DNA of 35,522 nucleotides. It comes from an uncultured Caulobacterales bacterium (GTDB lineage: Bacteria; Pseudomonadota; Alphaproteobacteria; Caulobacterales; Caulobacteraceae). Position numbers and translations under genes: made by a program. The DNA lies in NCBI GenBank assembly GCA_903903715.1, contig CAIUZX010000408.1:1-35522 (forward strand). Reading direction: 5' to 3'. Every line of letters begins with the position of its first letter. The first letter of the stretch is position 1. Positions 27,341 to 35,430 of the stretch are shown one piece after another. Under the pieces are notes generated by a model that saw only the letters and a program-made list of their open reading frames with translations, searched no databases and had not been told where the DNA came from.

Positions 27341-27361
27341 CGACTCATGCGGGGGTATCTT
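27332..27361 (+). promoter_or_regulatory. Sigma70-type promoter
   Basis: TTGACA (27332-27337) - 18 bp - TATCTT (27356-27361), upstream of ATG 27372; local AT-rich zone. Confidence 0.55.
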
Positions 27362-27371
27362 CCTCTTCACA

Positions 27372-27599
27372 ATGCGAACAGGCGTCCGATACAACCTCCT
27401 GGCCTTCCGAGAAGACATGGCGGTCAGAGGCTGGTTGAGCACCGACCTCGCTCGAGAGGCCGGCGTTGCCGACATGACCGTCACCCGATTCTTCCGCGGC
27501 GATCACCAGACGGCGCGGACGGCGAAGAAGCTCGCGAACGCTCTCGGTTACTCCCCGCGCCGCTACATGCTGCGGGGCGATCAGGGAGCGGCGGCCTGA
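27372..27599 (+). CDS. Small XRE-like helix-turn-helix regulator
   Basis: LSTDLAREAGVADMTVTRFFRGDHQTARTAKKLANALGYSPRRYM. Confidence 0.75.
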   Translation: MRTGVRYNLLAFREDMAVRGWLSTDLAREAGVADMTVTRFFRGDHQTARTAKKLANALGYSPRRYMLRGDQGAAA

Positions 27600-27670
27600 A
27601 CCGAGTGTAGGCGCGCGATCGGGTGGGGGCAACGGTAGTGGGTTGGCGAAGGGAAGCGGGAAGGACCCCG

Positions 27671-28069
27671 ATGAGTTTCCACGTTCCGGAGCGCCACCGC
27701 GTCATGACAGGCCGCCTTGCCACCGACTTCACCTACGGGCACAACGGCTACTTCCTCCTTGCGTCCGACCTGCCGGGTCGGCTGCTTTCCATCATCGCGA
27801 GCGACGGCGCGGGCTGGGAACACGTGAGCGTCCGCGCGCTCCGGGGCCGGCGTTCGGCGACCCCGACGTGGGCCGAGATGTGCCAGGCGAAGGCGCTCTT
27901 CTGGGACGACGAAGACGCCGTCGTCCAGTTCCACCCGAAACGCTCCGAGTACGTCAATCAGCATCCGAATGTCTTGCACCTCTGGCGACCGACCGAGGGG
28001 GCGATCCCCACGCCGCCCCCGCTGTTGGTCGGCCTGCGCGCGAACGACCCGGTCGAGGTGACGCGATGA
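27671..28069 (+). CDS. Conserved phage protein (DUF7694-like)
   Basis: WEHVSVRALRGRRSATPTWAEMCQAKALFWDDEDAVVQFHPKRSEYVNQHPNVLHLWRP..IPTPPPLLVG. Confidence 0.7.
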   Translation: MSFHVPERHRVMTGRLATDFTYGHNGYFLLASDLPGRLLSIIASDGAGWEHVSVRALRGRRSATPTWAEMCQAKALFWDDEDAVVQFHPKRSEYVNQHPNVLHLWRPTEGAIPTPPPLLVGLRANDPVEVTR

Positions 28070-28131
28070 CGACCTTCAGCCGCCAGACTGGCGGCCCGGA
28101 CGGCGGAGAGGGCGTCCTCTCCCGGAGATAG

Positions 28132-28527
28132 GTGATGCCATGCAGGACTTCCTCCTCGGCGCAGACCCCAATTCGGCGTTTGGCCTCGGCCTCCTCCTCG
28201 GCTTCATCGTCGGCACGTGTGCCTTCTACCTCGCCGAGCACGCCGTCACTGCCTCGCTGGCTCGTGTGCGTCGGCCGCGCCCTGGTCCGTGGACGCTCGA
28301 CGATCGCCCACTGGCGGTGCGGGGCGATCTCCGGACACGAGTATCTGAGGACCTTCGCGCCCGGTCACATGGGTCTGGCGTGTCTCCGTTGCGGCCACGA
28401 GACGGCGGGGTGGGAGATCGGGCAGCGGCCAACCGCCCATCGGTCCTCGATGGTGACGCCGGCGCCCACGACCGAGACACCTTCATTCGTCGCCTGCAGG
28501 CCCAGCACCTTCACATCGACGAGCTGA
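28132..28527 (+). CDS. Overlapping ORF with zinc-ribbon-like phage motif (probable GTG start near 28264)
   Basis: CGAISGHEYLRTFAPGHMGLACLRCGHETAGWEIG. Confidence 0.4.
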   Translation: MMPCRTSSSAQTPIRRLASASSSASSSARVPSTSPSTPSLPRWLVCVGRALVRGRSTIAHWRCGAISGHEYLRTFAPGHMGLACLRCGHETAGWEIGQRPTAHRSSMVTPAPTTETPSFVACRPSTFTSTS

Positions 28528-28544
28528 GGATCGAGAAGGATTAA
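28140..28544 (+). CDS. Small TM protein; overlaps a zinc-ribbon-like coding segment in another frame
   Basis: LGLLLGFIVGTCAFYLAEHAV TM helix; frame assignment after about 28260 uncertain. Confidence 0.4.
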   Translation: MQDFLLGADPNSAFGLGLLLGFIVGTCAFYLAEHAVTASLARVRRPRPGPWTLDDRPLAVRGDLRTRVSEDLRARSHGSGVSPLRPRDGGVGDRAAANRPSVLDGDAGAHDRDTFIRRLQAQHLHIDELRIEKD

Positions 28545-28894
28545 TGCCACCCCGGACGATGACGGCCGTGTCGCGCGAGGACTGCGAGCTCCTGCACCGC
28601 GAGCTGCTGCGGCTCGGCGCTCTCGGCGCGCGCCGGGCCGTGCCGCGCCGCCTGGTCGCCGCGGGCGCCTTCGACGGCAACGACCGCCGGATGCGGCACA
28701 TCATGGCGGCGGCGCCGGCGTTTGGGTTCGCCGTCGGGTCGTCAGAAGACGGGTACTTCGTGGCGGAGGGCCCGGCCGACCTCGACTGCGCGATTGCCGA
28801 CCTGCAGTCCCGCGTCGGCGAGTTGGCGCGCCGGGCCGCGGCGCTCGAGACGATCCGGCGCGCGATGACGACTGTCGGCGGGAGACTCTTCTGA
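28544..28894 (+). CDS. Hypothetical phage protein
   Basis: 116 aa, overlapping start/stop with neighbours. Confidence 0.5.
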   Translation: MPPRTMTAVSREDCELLHRELLRLGALGARRAVPRRLVAAGAFDGNDRRMRHIMAAAPAFGFAVGSSEDGYFVAEGPADLDCAIADLQSRVGELARRAAALETIRRAMTTVGGRLF

Positions 28895-29142
28895 TGACCG
28901 CCCTCGAGCTCCGCCGGCTGATCGGGCAGTGCGAAGCCGCCGGCCACACCCACGGCGTCGTGAAGATGCGCCGCCCGGCCCAGGGCTACGTCCGGCCGCG
29001 CGTCGAGATCGCCCCGCTGGTCTACGGCCTCGAGATCGGGCGCCACGGCGACGATCTCTTCGTCAGCGTCGATGTGCCCAGCCTGCGGCAGGTCCTGCGC
29101 CTAGTCGAGCTCGGCGAGCACCCGCCACAAGGGAGCGTGTGA
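28894..29142 (+). CDS. Hypothetical phage protein
   Basis: 82 aa, translationally coupled to both neighbours. Confidence 0.5.
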   Translation: MTALELRRLIGQCEAAGHTHGVVKMRRPAQGYVRPRVEIAPLVYGLEIGRHGDDLFVSVDVPSLRQVLRLVELGEHPPQGSV

Positions 29143-29531
29143 TGGCGTGGCCAGGCTGGGAGCACTTCCGGGGGCGGGGCGGGGTGCCGGCGCTGCCGAA
29201 TCCGCCCGACTCACCGAAGCGGCACAAGTACCACGCGACGCCCACCGCGGTGGACGGGCATCTCTTCCCGTCGAAGCGGGAGGCGGACCGATACGCACAG
29301 CTCCGCCTGCTCGAGCGAGCGGGCGCTCTCACCGATCTGCGGCTGCAGTTCCGGTTTCCGCTCGCGGTCAAGGACCAGGTGATCGGGCACTACGTCGCCG
29401 ACTTCACCTACACCGACGCGGAGACCGGCGGCTGCATCGTGGAGGACGCGAAGGGCGCGCGCACGCCGCTGTACGCGTGGAAGAAGAATCATTTCCGGGC
29501 CCAGTACGGCATCGAAGTCCAGGAGGTGTGA
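29142..29531 (+). CDS. DUF1064 family (putative nuclease/recombination) protein
   Basis: KRHKYHATPTAVDGHLFPSKREADRYAQLRLLERAGALTDLRLQFRFPL...YVADFTY...IVEDAKG. Confidence 0.85.
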   Translation: MAWPGWEHFRGRGGVPALPNPPDSPKRHKYHATPTAVDGHLFPSKREADRYAQLRLLERAGALTDLRLQFRFPLAVKDQVIGHYVADFTYTDAETGGCIVEDAKGARTPLYAWKKNHFRAQYGIEVQEV

Positions 29532-30997
29532 TGCTGAGCAGCGTCGGACAGGCGCGGGTCGATCAGCTCCAGGAGTCGCCCGACAATCCGCGGACGTCCT
29601 TCGATCCGCGCGCCCTCGAGGAGCTCGCCGACTCGATCCGCGAGCAAGGGATCCTGGTGCCCCTTCTCGTCCGTCCGGCCGAGGACAACGGGCACTTCGT
29701 CATCATCGACGGCGCCAGGCGCTACCGCGCCGCCGCGCAGGCCGGCCTCGCCGAGGTGCCGATCGCCATCCACGAACAGGCGCCGGCCGACAGCCTCGAG
29801 ACGGCGCTGGTGGCCAATCTCCAGCGGGCCGATGTGCACCCAATGGACGAAGCGCGGGCCTTCGGCGCCTGCGTGGGCCCCCGTCGCGACCTCGACCAGG
29901 TGGTTAGCCTGGCCAGTCGCTTGGCCAAGCCGAAGGGCTATGTCTGGGACCGGCTGAAGCTGCTCGACCTGATCCCCGACGCCCAGCAGCTGCTCCACGC
30001 GAACCGCCTCACGCTGCCGCACGCGACCCTCCTCGCACGCCTGACCGGCGATCAGCAGGCGCGCGCGATCGACCCTAACGACGGCGGCCTCTTCACGCAT
30101 GAGGCGTCCCTGGGCTTCGAGGGCGACGACGGCGAGGACGTGGATGCCTTCGGCGCAGCGATCGATCGCTGGGCGGGCCTGAAGGCCGTCTCGGTGCGCG
30201 AGCTCGAGGCGTGGATCGCCACGCACGTCCGCTTTAACCCGCACGTCGCGGCGGCCGCGGCGCCGCTCGACTTCGGCCCCGTCTCCGAGCGCGTCACCGA
30301 GGCCGCCCTGGCGCCAGGCCGTGGGAAGAAGGTCGTGTCGATCACCTACGACCACTTCGTGAAGCCCGAGGCCAAGTCCGACGAAGGGGAGCGCACCTAT
30401 TGCGCCGCCTCGTGGAAGCGCGCCGACGGCCGCGACGCGCGCAGCCCCCGATGCGACCGCAGCGTGCTGGGCGTCGTGGTGGTGGGCCCGTGCTACGGCG
30501 AAGCCTTCCCGGTCTGCCTCCACAAGGACTGCGACGTCCACTGGGCCGAGGAGCGGAAGGCCAAGGACCACGCCGCCCAGGCGACGACGGACGGCCAAGC
30601 GGGCAGGACCGCGCGCGACGATCGTGAGAACCAGAAGTGGAAGGCGGTGCAAGCGCGCGAGGAGCGCGCCCGAGAGGCGTGGGTCGCCGCCATTCCCGCG
30701 TTGGAGGCGGCGACCGTCGCGGCGGTGAAGAAGGCCAAGCCGATGGCCCTCGCCCCGCTGCTCACCGGCGTGGCGCCGGCGGTCGTGAAGCTCCTGGGCC
30801 CGGCGAAGACGGCCGACGACGTCGTGCGCCACCAGGCGCTCGCCCGCCTCCTCGGCATCATCCGCAGCGAGTACTGGGGCCCGCGCGAGTTCCCGAAGAC
30901 CGCGAAGCCCTACGGGATCGACGTGCCCGCGATTCTCAAGGCGGCGGCGAAGCCGGCCGCGGCGGCGCCGGCGAAGAAGGTCGGCAAGAAACGGTAA
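29531..30997 (+). CDS. ParB/RepB/Spo0J-family protein with Cys-rich C-terminal cluster
   Basis: ESPDNPRTSFDPRALEELADSIREQGILVPLLVRP...IIDGARRYRAAAQAGLAEVPI; CDRSVLGVVVVGPCYGEAFPVCLHKDCDVHW. Confidence 0.85.
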   Translation: MLSSVGQARVDQLQESPDNPRTSFDPRALEELADSIREQGILVPLLVRPAEDNGHFVIIDGARRYRAAAQAGLAEVPIAIHEQAPADSLETALVANLQRADVHPMDEARAFGACVGPRRDLDQVVSLASRLAKPKGYVWDRLKLLDLIPDAQQLLHANRLTLPHATLLARLTGDQQARAIDPNDGGLFTHEASLGFEGDDGEDVDAFGAAIDRWAGLKAVSVRELEAWIATHVRFNPHVAAAAAPLDFGPVSERVTEAALAPGRGKKVVSITYDHFVKPEAKSDEGERTYCAASWKRADGRDARSPRCDRSVLGVVVVGPCYGEAFPVCLHKDCDVHWAEERKAKDHAAQATTDGQAGRTARDDRENQKWKAVQAREERAREAWVAAIPALEAATVAAVKKAKPMALAPLLTGVAPAVVKLLGPAKTADDVVRHQALARLLGIIRSEYWGPREFPKTAKPYGIDVPAILKAAAKPAAAAPAKKVGKKR

Positions 30998-31013
30998 ACC
31001 AGAAAGGAGACAC

Positions 31014-31358
31014 ATGGCAGGCACTTTTCTCGACACGCTCCGGGAGATCCGGCGAGGCGTCAGTCTCGAGGAACTGAGTGACCAGCTGGCGGCGTTGGTC
31101 GCCTCGGTCCGGGAGACCGGCCGACCCGGCAAGTTGACGTACACGCTCGTCGTCAAGCCCGCGAGCAAGGGCGACACGAACACCCTCATGGTGCAGGACG
31201 CGATCAAAGTCGCGGCGCCTGTCCTGGAGCGCGCCACCACCGTGTTCTACGCCACCACCAACAACGAACTGCAGCGGAACGACCCGCGCCAGCCAGAACT
31301 CATCGGCCTGCGCGTACTCGACCACCCGGGCGGAAAGGACCAGGCCGCAAATGGATAA
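31014..31358 (+). CDS. Conserved phage protein adjacent to DUF2303 gene
   Basis: RBS aaaggag; 114 aa; synteny. Confidence 0.55.
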   Translation: MAGTFLDTLREIRRGVSLEELSDQLAALVASVRETGRPGKLTYTLVVKPASKGDTNTLMVQDAIKVAAPVLERATTVFYATTNNELQRNDPRQPELIGLRVLDHPGGKDQAANG

Positions 31359-32169
31359 CGAGACTCTCAGCCCTGACACACCGGCGACCACCTTCGCCGC
31401 GGGCCTACACGCGGCCACGCCGCGACAGGTCACCCAGCCCGGACAGTACGCCGTCGTGCCGGAGGGCGCGGCCCTGCACAGCCTCGAGGGCTACCTGCCC
31501 GCGCCGTCCCGCATCCGCACGACGATCGGGTTCTACGAGGCGGCGAGCTTCTGCCGCTACGTGCTCGACTTTAAGGATGCCTGGTCCCGCATCTTCGCCG
31601 ACCAGGCGGGGCTCTCCCTGTGTGCCTATCTCGATTACCACGCCGCCTCGACGGGCCCGCGGTGGGGCAGTCACATCGCCACGCTCGGTCTGCGGCTGAC
31701 CGAGGCGTGGAAGAAGTGGATCAGCGCCAACGGCAAGCGGATGGACCAGGTCACGTTCGCCTCGTTCCTCGAGGACAACCTGGTCGACATCGCCGCGCCG
31801 GACGGGGCCACGCTCCTTGAGATGGCGAAGAACCTCGAGGTGAAGAAGGCCGCAGCATTCACGTCGGCGATTCGCCTCGACAACGGCGAGCACCAATTCG
31901 GCTACGTCGAGGACATCCAGGGCACGGGGCAGAAGGGCACGATCACCATCCCCGGCTCGTTCGTGCTCGGCATCGCCCCCGTCGAGGGCGTGGAGCCCTA
32001 CCGCGTCGACGCGCGGCTGCGCTACCGAATGCAGGACGGCAAGCTGGCGATCTGGTTCGACCTCCTGCGCCCGGACGATTACCTCCGCGACGCGTTCAAG
32101 TCGGTCGTCGAGTTCGTGAAGACGCAGACCCAGCTCGACGTGCTGCTGGGCGGCGTAGCCAAGAGTTGA
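31351..32169 (+). CDS. DUF2303 (YfdQ-like) protein
   Basis: LHSLEGYLPAPSRIRTTIGFYEAASFCRYVLDFKD...LCAYLDYHAASTGPRWGSHIATLGL. Confidence 0.8.
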   Translation: MDNETLSPDTPATTFAAGLHAATPRQVTQPGQYAVVPEGAALHSLEGYLPAPSRIRTTIGFYEAASFCRYVLDFKDAWSRIFADQAGLSLCAYLDYHAASTGPRWGSHIATLGLRLTEAWKKWISANGKRMDQVTFASFLEDNLVDIAAPDGATLLEMAKNLEVKKAAAFTSAIRLDNGEHQFGYVEDIQGTGQKGTITIPGSFVLGIAPVEGVEPYRVDARLRYRMQDGKLAIWFDLLRPDDYLRDAFKSVVEFVKTQTQLDVLLGGVAKS

Positions 32170-32175
32170 GATCGG

Positions 32176-32263
32176 GCGCCAGGCCGCGGCCTGAGAACAG
32201 GCCGGCACCGAGCATTGACCTCCTTCAAGGCGAGCGGCAGGGTGAACCTGCCCGGCCTGGCGC
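32176..32263 (+). ncRNA. Unassigned structured element: multi-branch junction closed by an 11-bp perfect stem
   Basis: P1 32176-32186/32253-32263 (11 bp), P2 32187-32193/32198-32204 (7 bp, AGAA loop), P4 32236-32241/32247-32252 (6 bp, GUGAA loop). Confidence 0.5.
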
Positions 32264-32288
32264 AGGGAGCAGACGAAGGGAGTTTCGA

Positions 32289-32519
32289 ATGGCAGTCAGA
32301 GGCAAGTTCACAGTGATCGAGCGGGCGAGGTTCCACTGGAGCCCAAAGACCGAACGGGTCGTGCTGCAACCGGAGTATGACTCGAGCGTGCCAGAGGACC
32401 AGCGGTATTTCGACGCCACGCCACACGGGCGGATCGAGATGCAGATCAACAACCCGGCGGCGCTCGAGCAGTTCACGCTCGGGCGGAAGTTCTACGTCGA
32501 CTTCAACCCGGTCGAGTAG
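32289..32519 (+). CDS. Small conserved phage protein
   Basis: MAVRGKFTVIERARFHWSPKTERVVLQPEYD...; RBS gaaggga. Confidence 0.6.
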   Translation: MAVRGKFTVIERARFHWSPKTERVVLQPEYDSSVPEDQRYFDATPHGRIEMQINNPAALEQFTLGRKFYVDFNPVE

Positions 32520-32582
32520 GGGGCAACGGACAACCCCGAGGGGCGAACGCCGACCTCCTGATGCCGTCACCAGGCGGCGACC

Positions 32583-32816
32583 GTGACCAGGCGTGACAGC
32601 CGGCAGAGACCGGCACTGAGGACGCGATTCGAACGCGCCGGGACGATCCGGCGCGGCGCCGAGAAGAAGTACGCGCTCACCGCCGCAGGGCTGCGAGCGG
32701 TGCGGCAGAACAGCGGCGATCCCGAGCTGGACTTCGCCCGCGCCTGGCGACCCGGGCGCGATGGGCTGCCGAGCTCGGGCGAGGTCCGCCGGAGTCCGCT
32801 CGCGGAAAACGCATAA
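32583..32816 (+). CDS. Small hypothetical protein
   Basis: KKYALTAAGLRAVRQNSGDPELD suggests winged-helix-like segment. Confidence 0.3.
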   Translation: MTRRDSRQRPALRTRFERAGTIRRGAEKKYALTAAGLRAVRQNSGDPELDFARAWRPGRDGLPSSGEVRRSPLAENA

Positions 32817-32858
32817 GCACGGATCAGCAACAGCACACCAAGGCGAAGGGGGCGAGCG

Positions 32859-33758
32859 GTGGCCTGGACGAGGGTTGATGACGGGTTCCTTGGGCATCCG
32901 AAGGTGACGCGGGCGGCCGAACGGCTTGGCCGCTGGGGGCTGGGTCGCGTGTTGGTGATCTGGCACCAAGGCCAGGCCCATGCCAGCCGCTATCTCACCG
33001 ACGGCATCCTCTCCCGCGAGAGCGTGGCGCGCTTCCATGACGACCCGAAGCCCCTGGTGGTCGCGGAGGCGCTGGCCGAGGCGGGGCTCTGGGAGACCGT
33101 CGACGGCGGGTATCGCATCCACGACTACCTGGACTACAACTTATCCGCGGCGGAAGTCGAGCGGAAGAAGGAGGCCGACCGCACACGGAAAGCCGGGGGA
33201 GGCCGCCCGGATTCCGGCGCGACTCCACCAGGAACGCCGCCGGATTCCGCTCCGACTCCTGACGGAATCCAGCCGGAGGAAACACGGAGCCCTCGCGCGC
33301 GCTCCCGCGATCCCATCCCACGTACGTCCCACGTACGTCCCCACGGGTGTGTGACACCCCTGGGGCTGCGGCCGCGCGTCGACGTGGCCTGGCCGGGACG
33401 GCCGTCCGTGCCGGGTACGCTGCACGTTGAATTCCGCCAGAAGCTGGGCGGGGACGAGGACGCAGCCGATCGGGCGCTACACACGTGGTATCCGACTGTG
33501 GCGGCAGCCTGGGAGGACCGCGCCATCGGGGACGACGACTTCCGGTTCTGGCGGGCGCGCTTCCGCGAGTGGGTCGGCACGACCGTTGTCAGCGACCAGG
33601 ACGCCTCGGCGCTCGCGCGCAAGATCGGCCCGACCTCCACCGCTGACGACGACTGGTTCAACGAGTGCCAGCGGCTGCACGGCGGCCGGTGTAACGGCTC
33701 TGGCGGGCACCGGGTGCAGATGGCGATCGCCGGCGAGAAGGCGGCGGTGGCTGTATGA
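32859..33758 (+). CDS. Phage replisome organizer / replication initiator-like protein
   Basis: MAWTRVDDGFLGHPKVTRAAERLG...GILSRESVARFHDDP...DYLDYNLSAAEVERKKEADRTRKAGGGRP. Confidence 0.65.
   Translation: MAWTRVDDGFLGHPKVTRAAERLGRWGLGRVLVIWHQGQAHASRYLTDGILSRESVARFHDDPKPLVVAEALAEAGLWETVDGGYRIHDYLDYNLSAAEVERKKEADRTRKAGGGRPDSGATPPGTPPDSAPTPDGIQPEETRSPRARSRDPIPRTSHVRPHGCVTPLGLRPRVDVAWPGRPSVPGTLHVEFRQKLGGDEDAADRALHTWYPTVAAAWEDRAIGDDDFRFWRARFREWVGTTVVSDQDASALARKIGPTSTADDDWFNECQRLHGGRCNGSGGHRVQMAIAGEKAAVAV
33207..33270. repeat. Iteron-like direct repeats plus inverted core within the initiator gene
   Basis: CCGGATTCCGGCGCGACTCC (33207-33226) and CCGGATTCCGCTCCGACTCC (33240-33259), 17/20 identical, 33 bp apart; inverted CGGAATCC (33263-33270). 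Confidence 0.6.
33317..33338. repeat. Two tandem copies of CCCACGTACGT
   Basis: Read directly: cccacgtacgtcccacgtacgt. Confidence 0.9.
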
Positions 33759-34651
33759 GCCCCACATCGATCGAGTGGACGGACGAAACCTGGAACCCCG
33801 TGACGGGTTGCACCAAGGTCAGCGCCGGCTGCCAGCACTGCTACGCCGAGACGTTCGCCCACCGGCAAATGGGACCGTGGAAGGGCCGCGCGTTCGAGGA
33901 CGTGCGCTGTCACGAGGAACGGCTCGACGCGCCGCTCCACTGGCGCAATCCGCGTCGGGTGTTTGTCAATTCGATGAGCGACCTGTTCCACCCGGACGTG
34001 CCGGACGCGTTCATCGACCGCGTGTTCGCGGTGATGGCGCAATGCCCAGAGCACACGTTCCAGGTGTTGACGAAGCGGCCCGAGCGGATGCGGGTGTTCG
34101 TCTCCCGGTGGGACCCACAGGACCTCGCGCCGCTCCCCCTGCCGAACGTCTGGCTCGGCGTCTCAGCGGAGGGCCAGGCCACGCTCGACACACGGTGGCA
34201 CCATTTGCGGGTGACGCCAGCGGCCATCCGATTCCTCAGCCTGGAGCCGTTGCTTGAGCCGGTGGACTTCCAGACGATGTACGAGTACCTCGACACTGAG
34301 ACGCTCGTCCTGCCCGATTGGGTCGTCGTCGGCGGCGAGAGCGGCCCGACGGCGCGGCCGTGCGACGTCGCGTGGATCCGGTCGATCATTCGGCAATGCC
34401 GAGCGGCCGGCGTGCCCTGTTTCACGAAGCAGCTCGGGGCACGACCGACAGGCTGGTGGTCGAACGCGCTGGGGCCTCGGATCGGACGCGTCAAGCACCC
34501 GAAAGGCGGCGACCCCGCCGAGTGGCCCGAAGACCTGCGCGTGCGGGAGATGCCAGAGCGGCACGCTATCGGTCGTGACCGAAGCGCATCGGTGGGAGGG
34601 AGTGAATCAGCCCAGTGGCTGAGGTCGACGTATTCACGAAGATCGCCGTGA
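33755..34651 (+). CDS. Phage Gp37/Gp68 family (DUF5131) protein with radical-SAM-like Cys motif
   Basis: SIEWTDETWNPVTGCTKVSAGCQHCYAETFAHR; VFVNSMSDLFHPDVP; LSLEPLLEPV; VVVGGESGPTARP. Confidence 0.9.
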   Translation: MSPTSIEWTDETWNPVTGCTKVSAGCQHCYAETFAHRQMGPWKGRAFEDVRCHEERLDAPLHWRNPRRVFVNSMSDLFHPDVPDAFIDRVFAVMAQCPEHTFQVLTKRPERMRVFVSRWDPQDLAPLPLPNVWLGVSAEGQATLDTRWHHLRVTPAAIRFLSLEPLLEPVDFQTMYEYLDTETLVLPDWVVVGGESGPTARPCDVAWIRSIIRQCRAAGVPCFTKQLGARPTGWWSNALGPRIGRVKHPKGGDPAEWPEDLRVREMPERHAIGRDRSASVGGSESAQWLRSTYSRRSP

Positions 34652-34787
34652 CGCGCTGCGGCACCGGGGCCCGGTCAGGCACATGATCGTGAACCTCGTT
34701 GGCATCCTGCTGGCGGTACCCAGGGAGCAACGGGGCGACCGTGATCGCGGCGCCTGCAATGCAGGTAATGAATCGTCGTTTGCGCAT
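34566..34787 (-). CDS. Possible minus-strand ORF or remnant with export-signal-like N-terminus
   Basis: MRKRRFITCIAGAAITVAPLLPGYRQQ resembles signal peptides of host periplasmic binding proteins. Confidence 0.25.
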   Translation of the reverse strand: MRKRRFITCIAGAAITVAPLLPGYRQQDANEVHDHVPDRAPVPQRVTAIFVNTSTSATGLIHSLPPMRFGHDR

Positions 34788-34822
34788 GCTCAATGATACC
34801 GCGCCGCTGATGGAGATGGCGA

Positions 34823-35080
34823 ATGCCAGGTGACGGCTGGACCGGCCCACGCGATGGCCCCTTTCGTGGCGAGCATCTCGTGGCCTGTCGAGAACATGGC
34901 GGGTGGTGGACGCCGTCGAGACCCTGCCCCGCGTGCAGAGAACGCACGAAGCGGCTCACTGAGGTCGCCGCGGCGCAGGCTGAAGGGGACGCTCGCGTCG
35001 CCGCGCTGATCGCCAGACTCGCCGCCGAGCACGACCAGCGCTGCACGGCGTGTGCACACCGGAAGGGCAGCGTCTCATGA
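34823..35080 (+). CDS. Small Cys-rich (zinc-binding-like) protein
   Basis: CREHGGWWTPSRPCPACRERTKRL...CTACAHRKG; ATGA overlap with HNH gene. Confidence 0.5.
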   Translation: MPGDGWTGPRDGPFRGEHLVACREHGGWWTPSRPCPACRERTKRLTEVAAAQAEGDARVAALIARLAAEHDQRCTACAHRKGSVS

Positions 35081-35430
35081 GCCCCTGGGCGCCGGCGCGC
35101 GCGTGCCCCAGGTGCAGGGGCACCCATCGTCGAGGGGAGGCCTGCCCGCAGGCGGTGGCGCACGAGCGGGCGCGACACGCCGAGAAGAACCCGTTCTTCA
35201 ACAGCGACGCGTGGAAGGCGCTGCGCGCACGTAAGCTGGCGAGGTGTCCCTGGTGCGAGTGCGAGGACTGCCGAGCGCAGGGACTACGGGTCCAGGCGAC
35301 CGACGTCGACCACATCGTGTCGCGAGAACGCGCGCCGCACCTGGCGCTGACCTGGTCGAACCTGCGATCGATGGCACACGGGCACCACTCAAGGAAGACA
35401 GCGATCGAGGATGGAGGGTTTGGACGATGA
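35077..35430 (+). CDS. HNH endonuclease
   Basis: FFNSDAWKALRARKLARCPWCECEDCRAQGLRVQATDVDHIVSRERAPHLALTWSNLRSMAHGHHSRKT. Confidence 0.9.
   Translation: MSPWAPARACPRCRGTHRRGEACPQAVAHERARHAEKNPFFNSDAWKALRARKLARCPWCECEDCRAQGLRVQATDVDHIVSRERAPHLALTWSNLRSMAHGHHSRKTAIEDGGFGR

Noticed and set aside
32176-32263. tRNA or tmRNA-like interpretation of the structured element
   Set aside because: No 7-bp acceptor, no TTC-containing T loop and no anticodon stem; only the branching resembles a tRNA.
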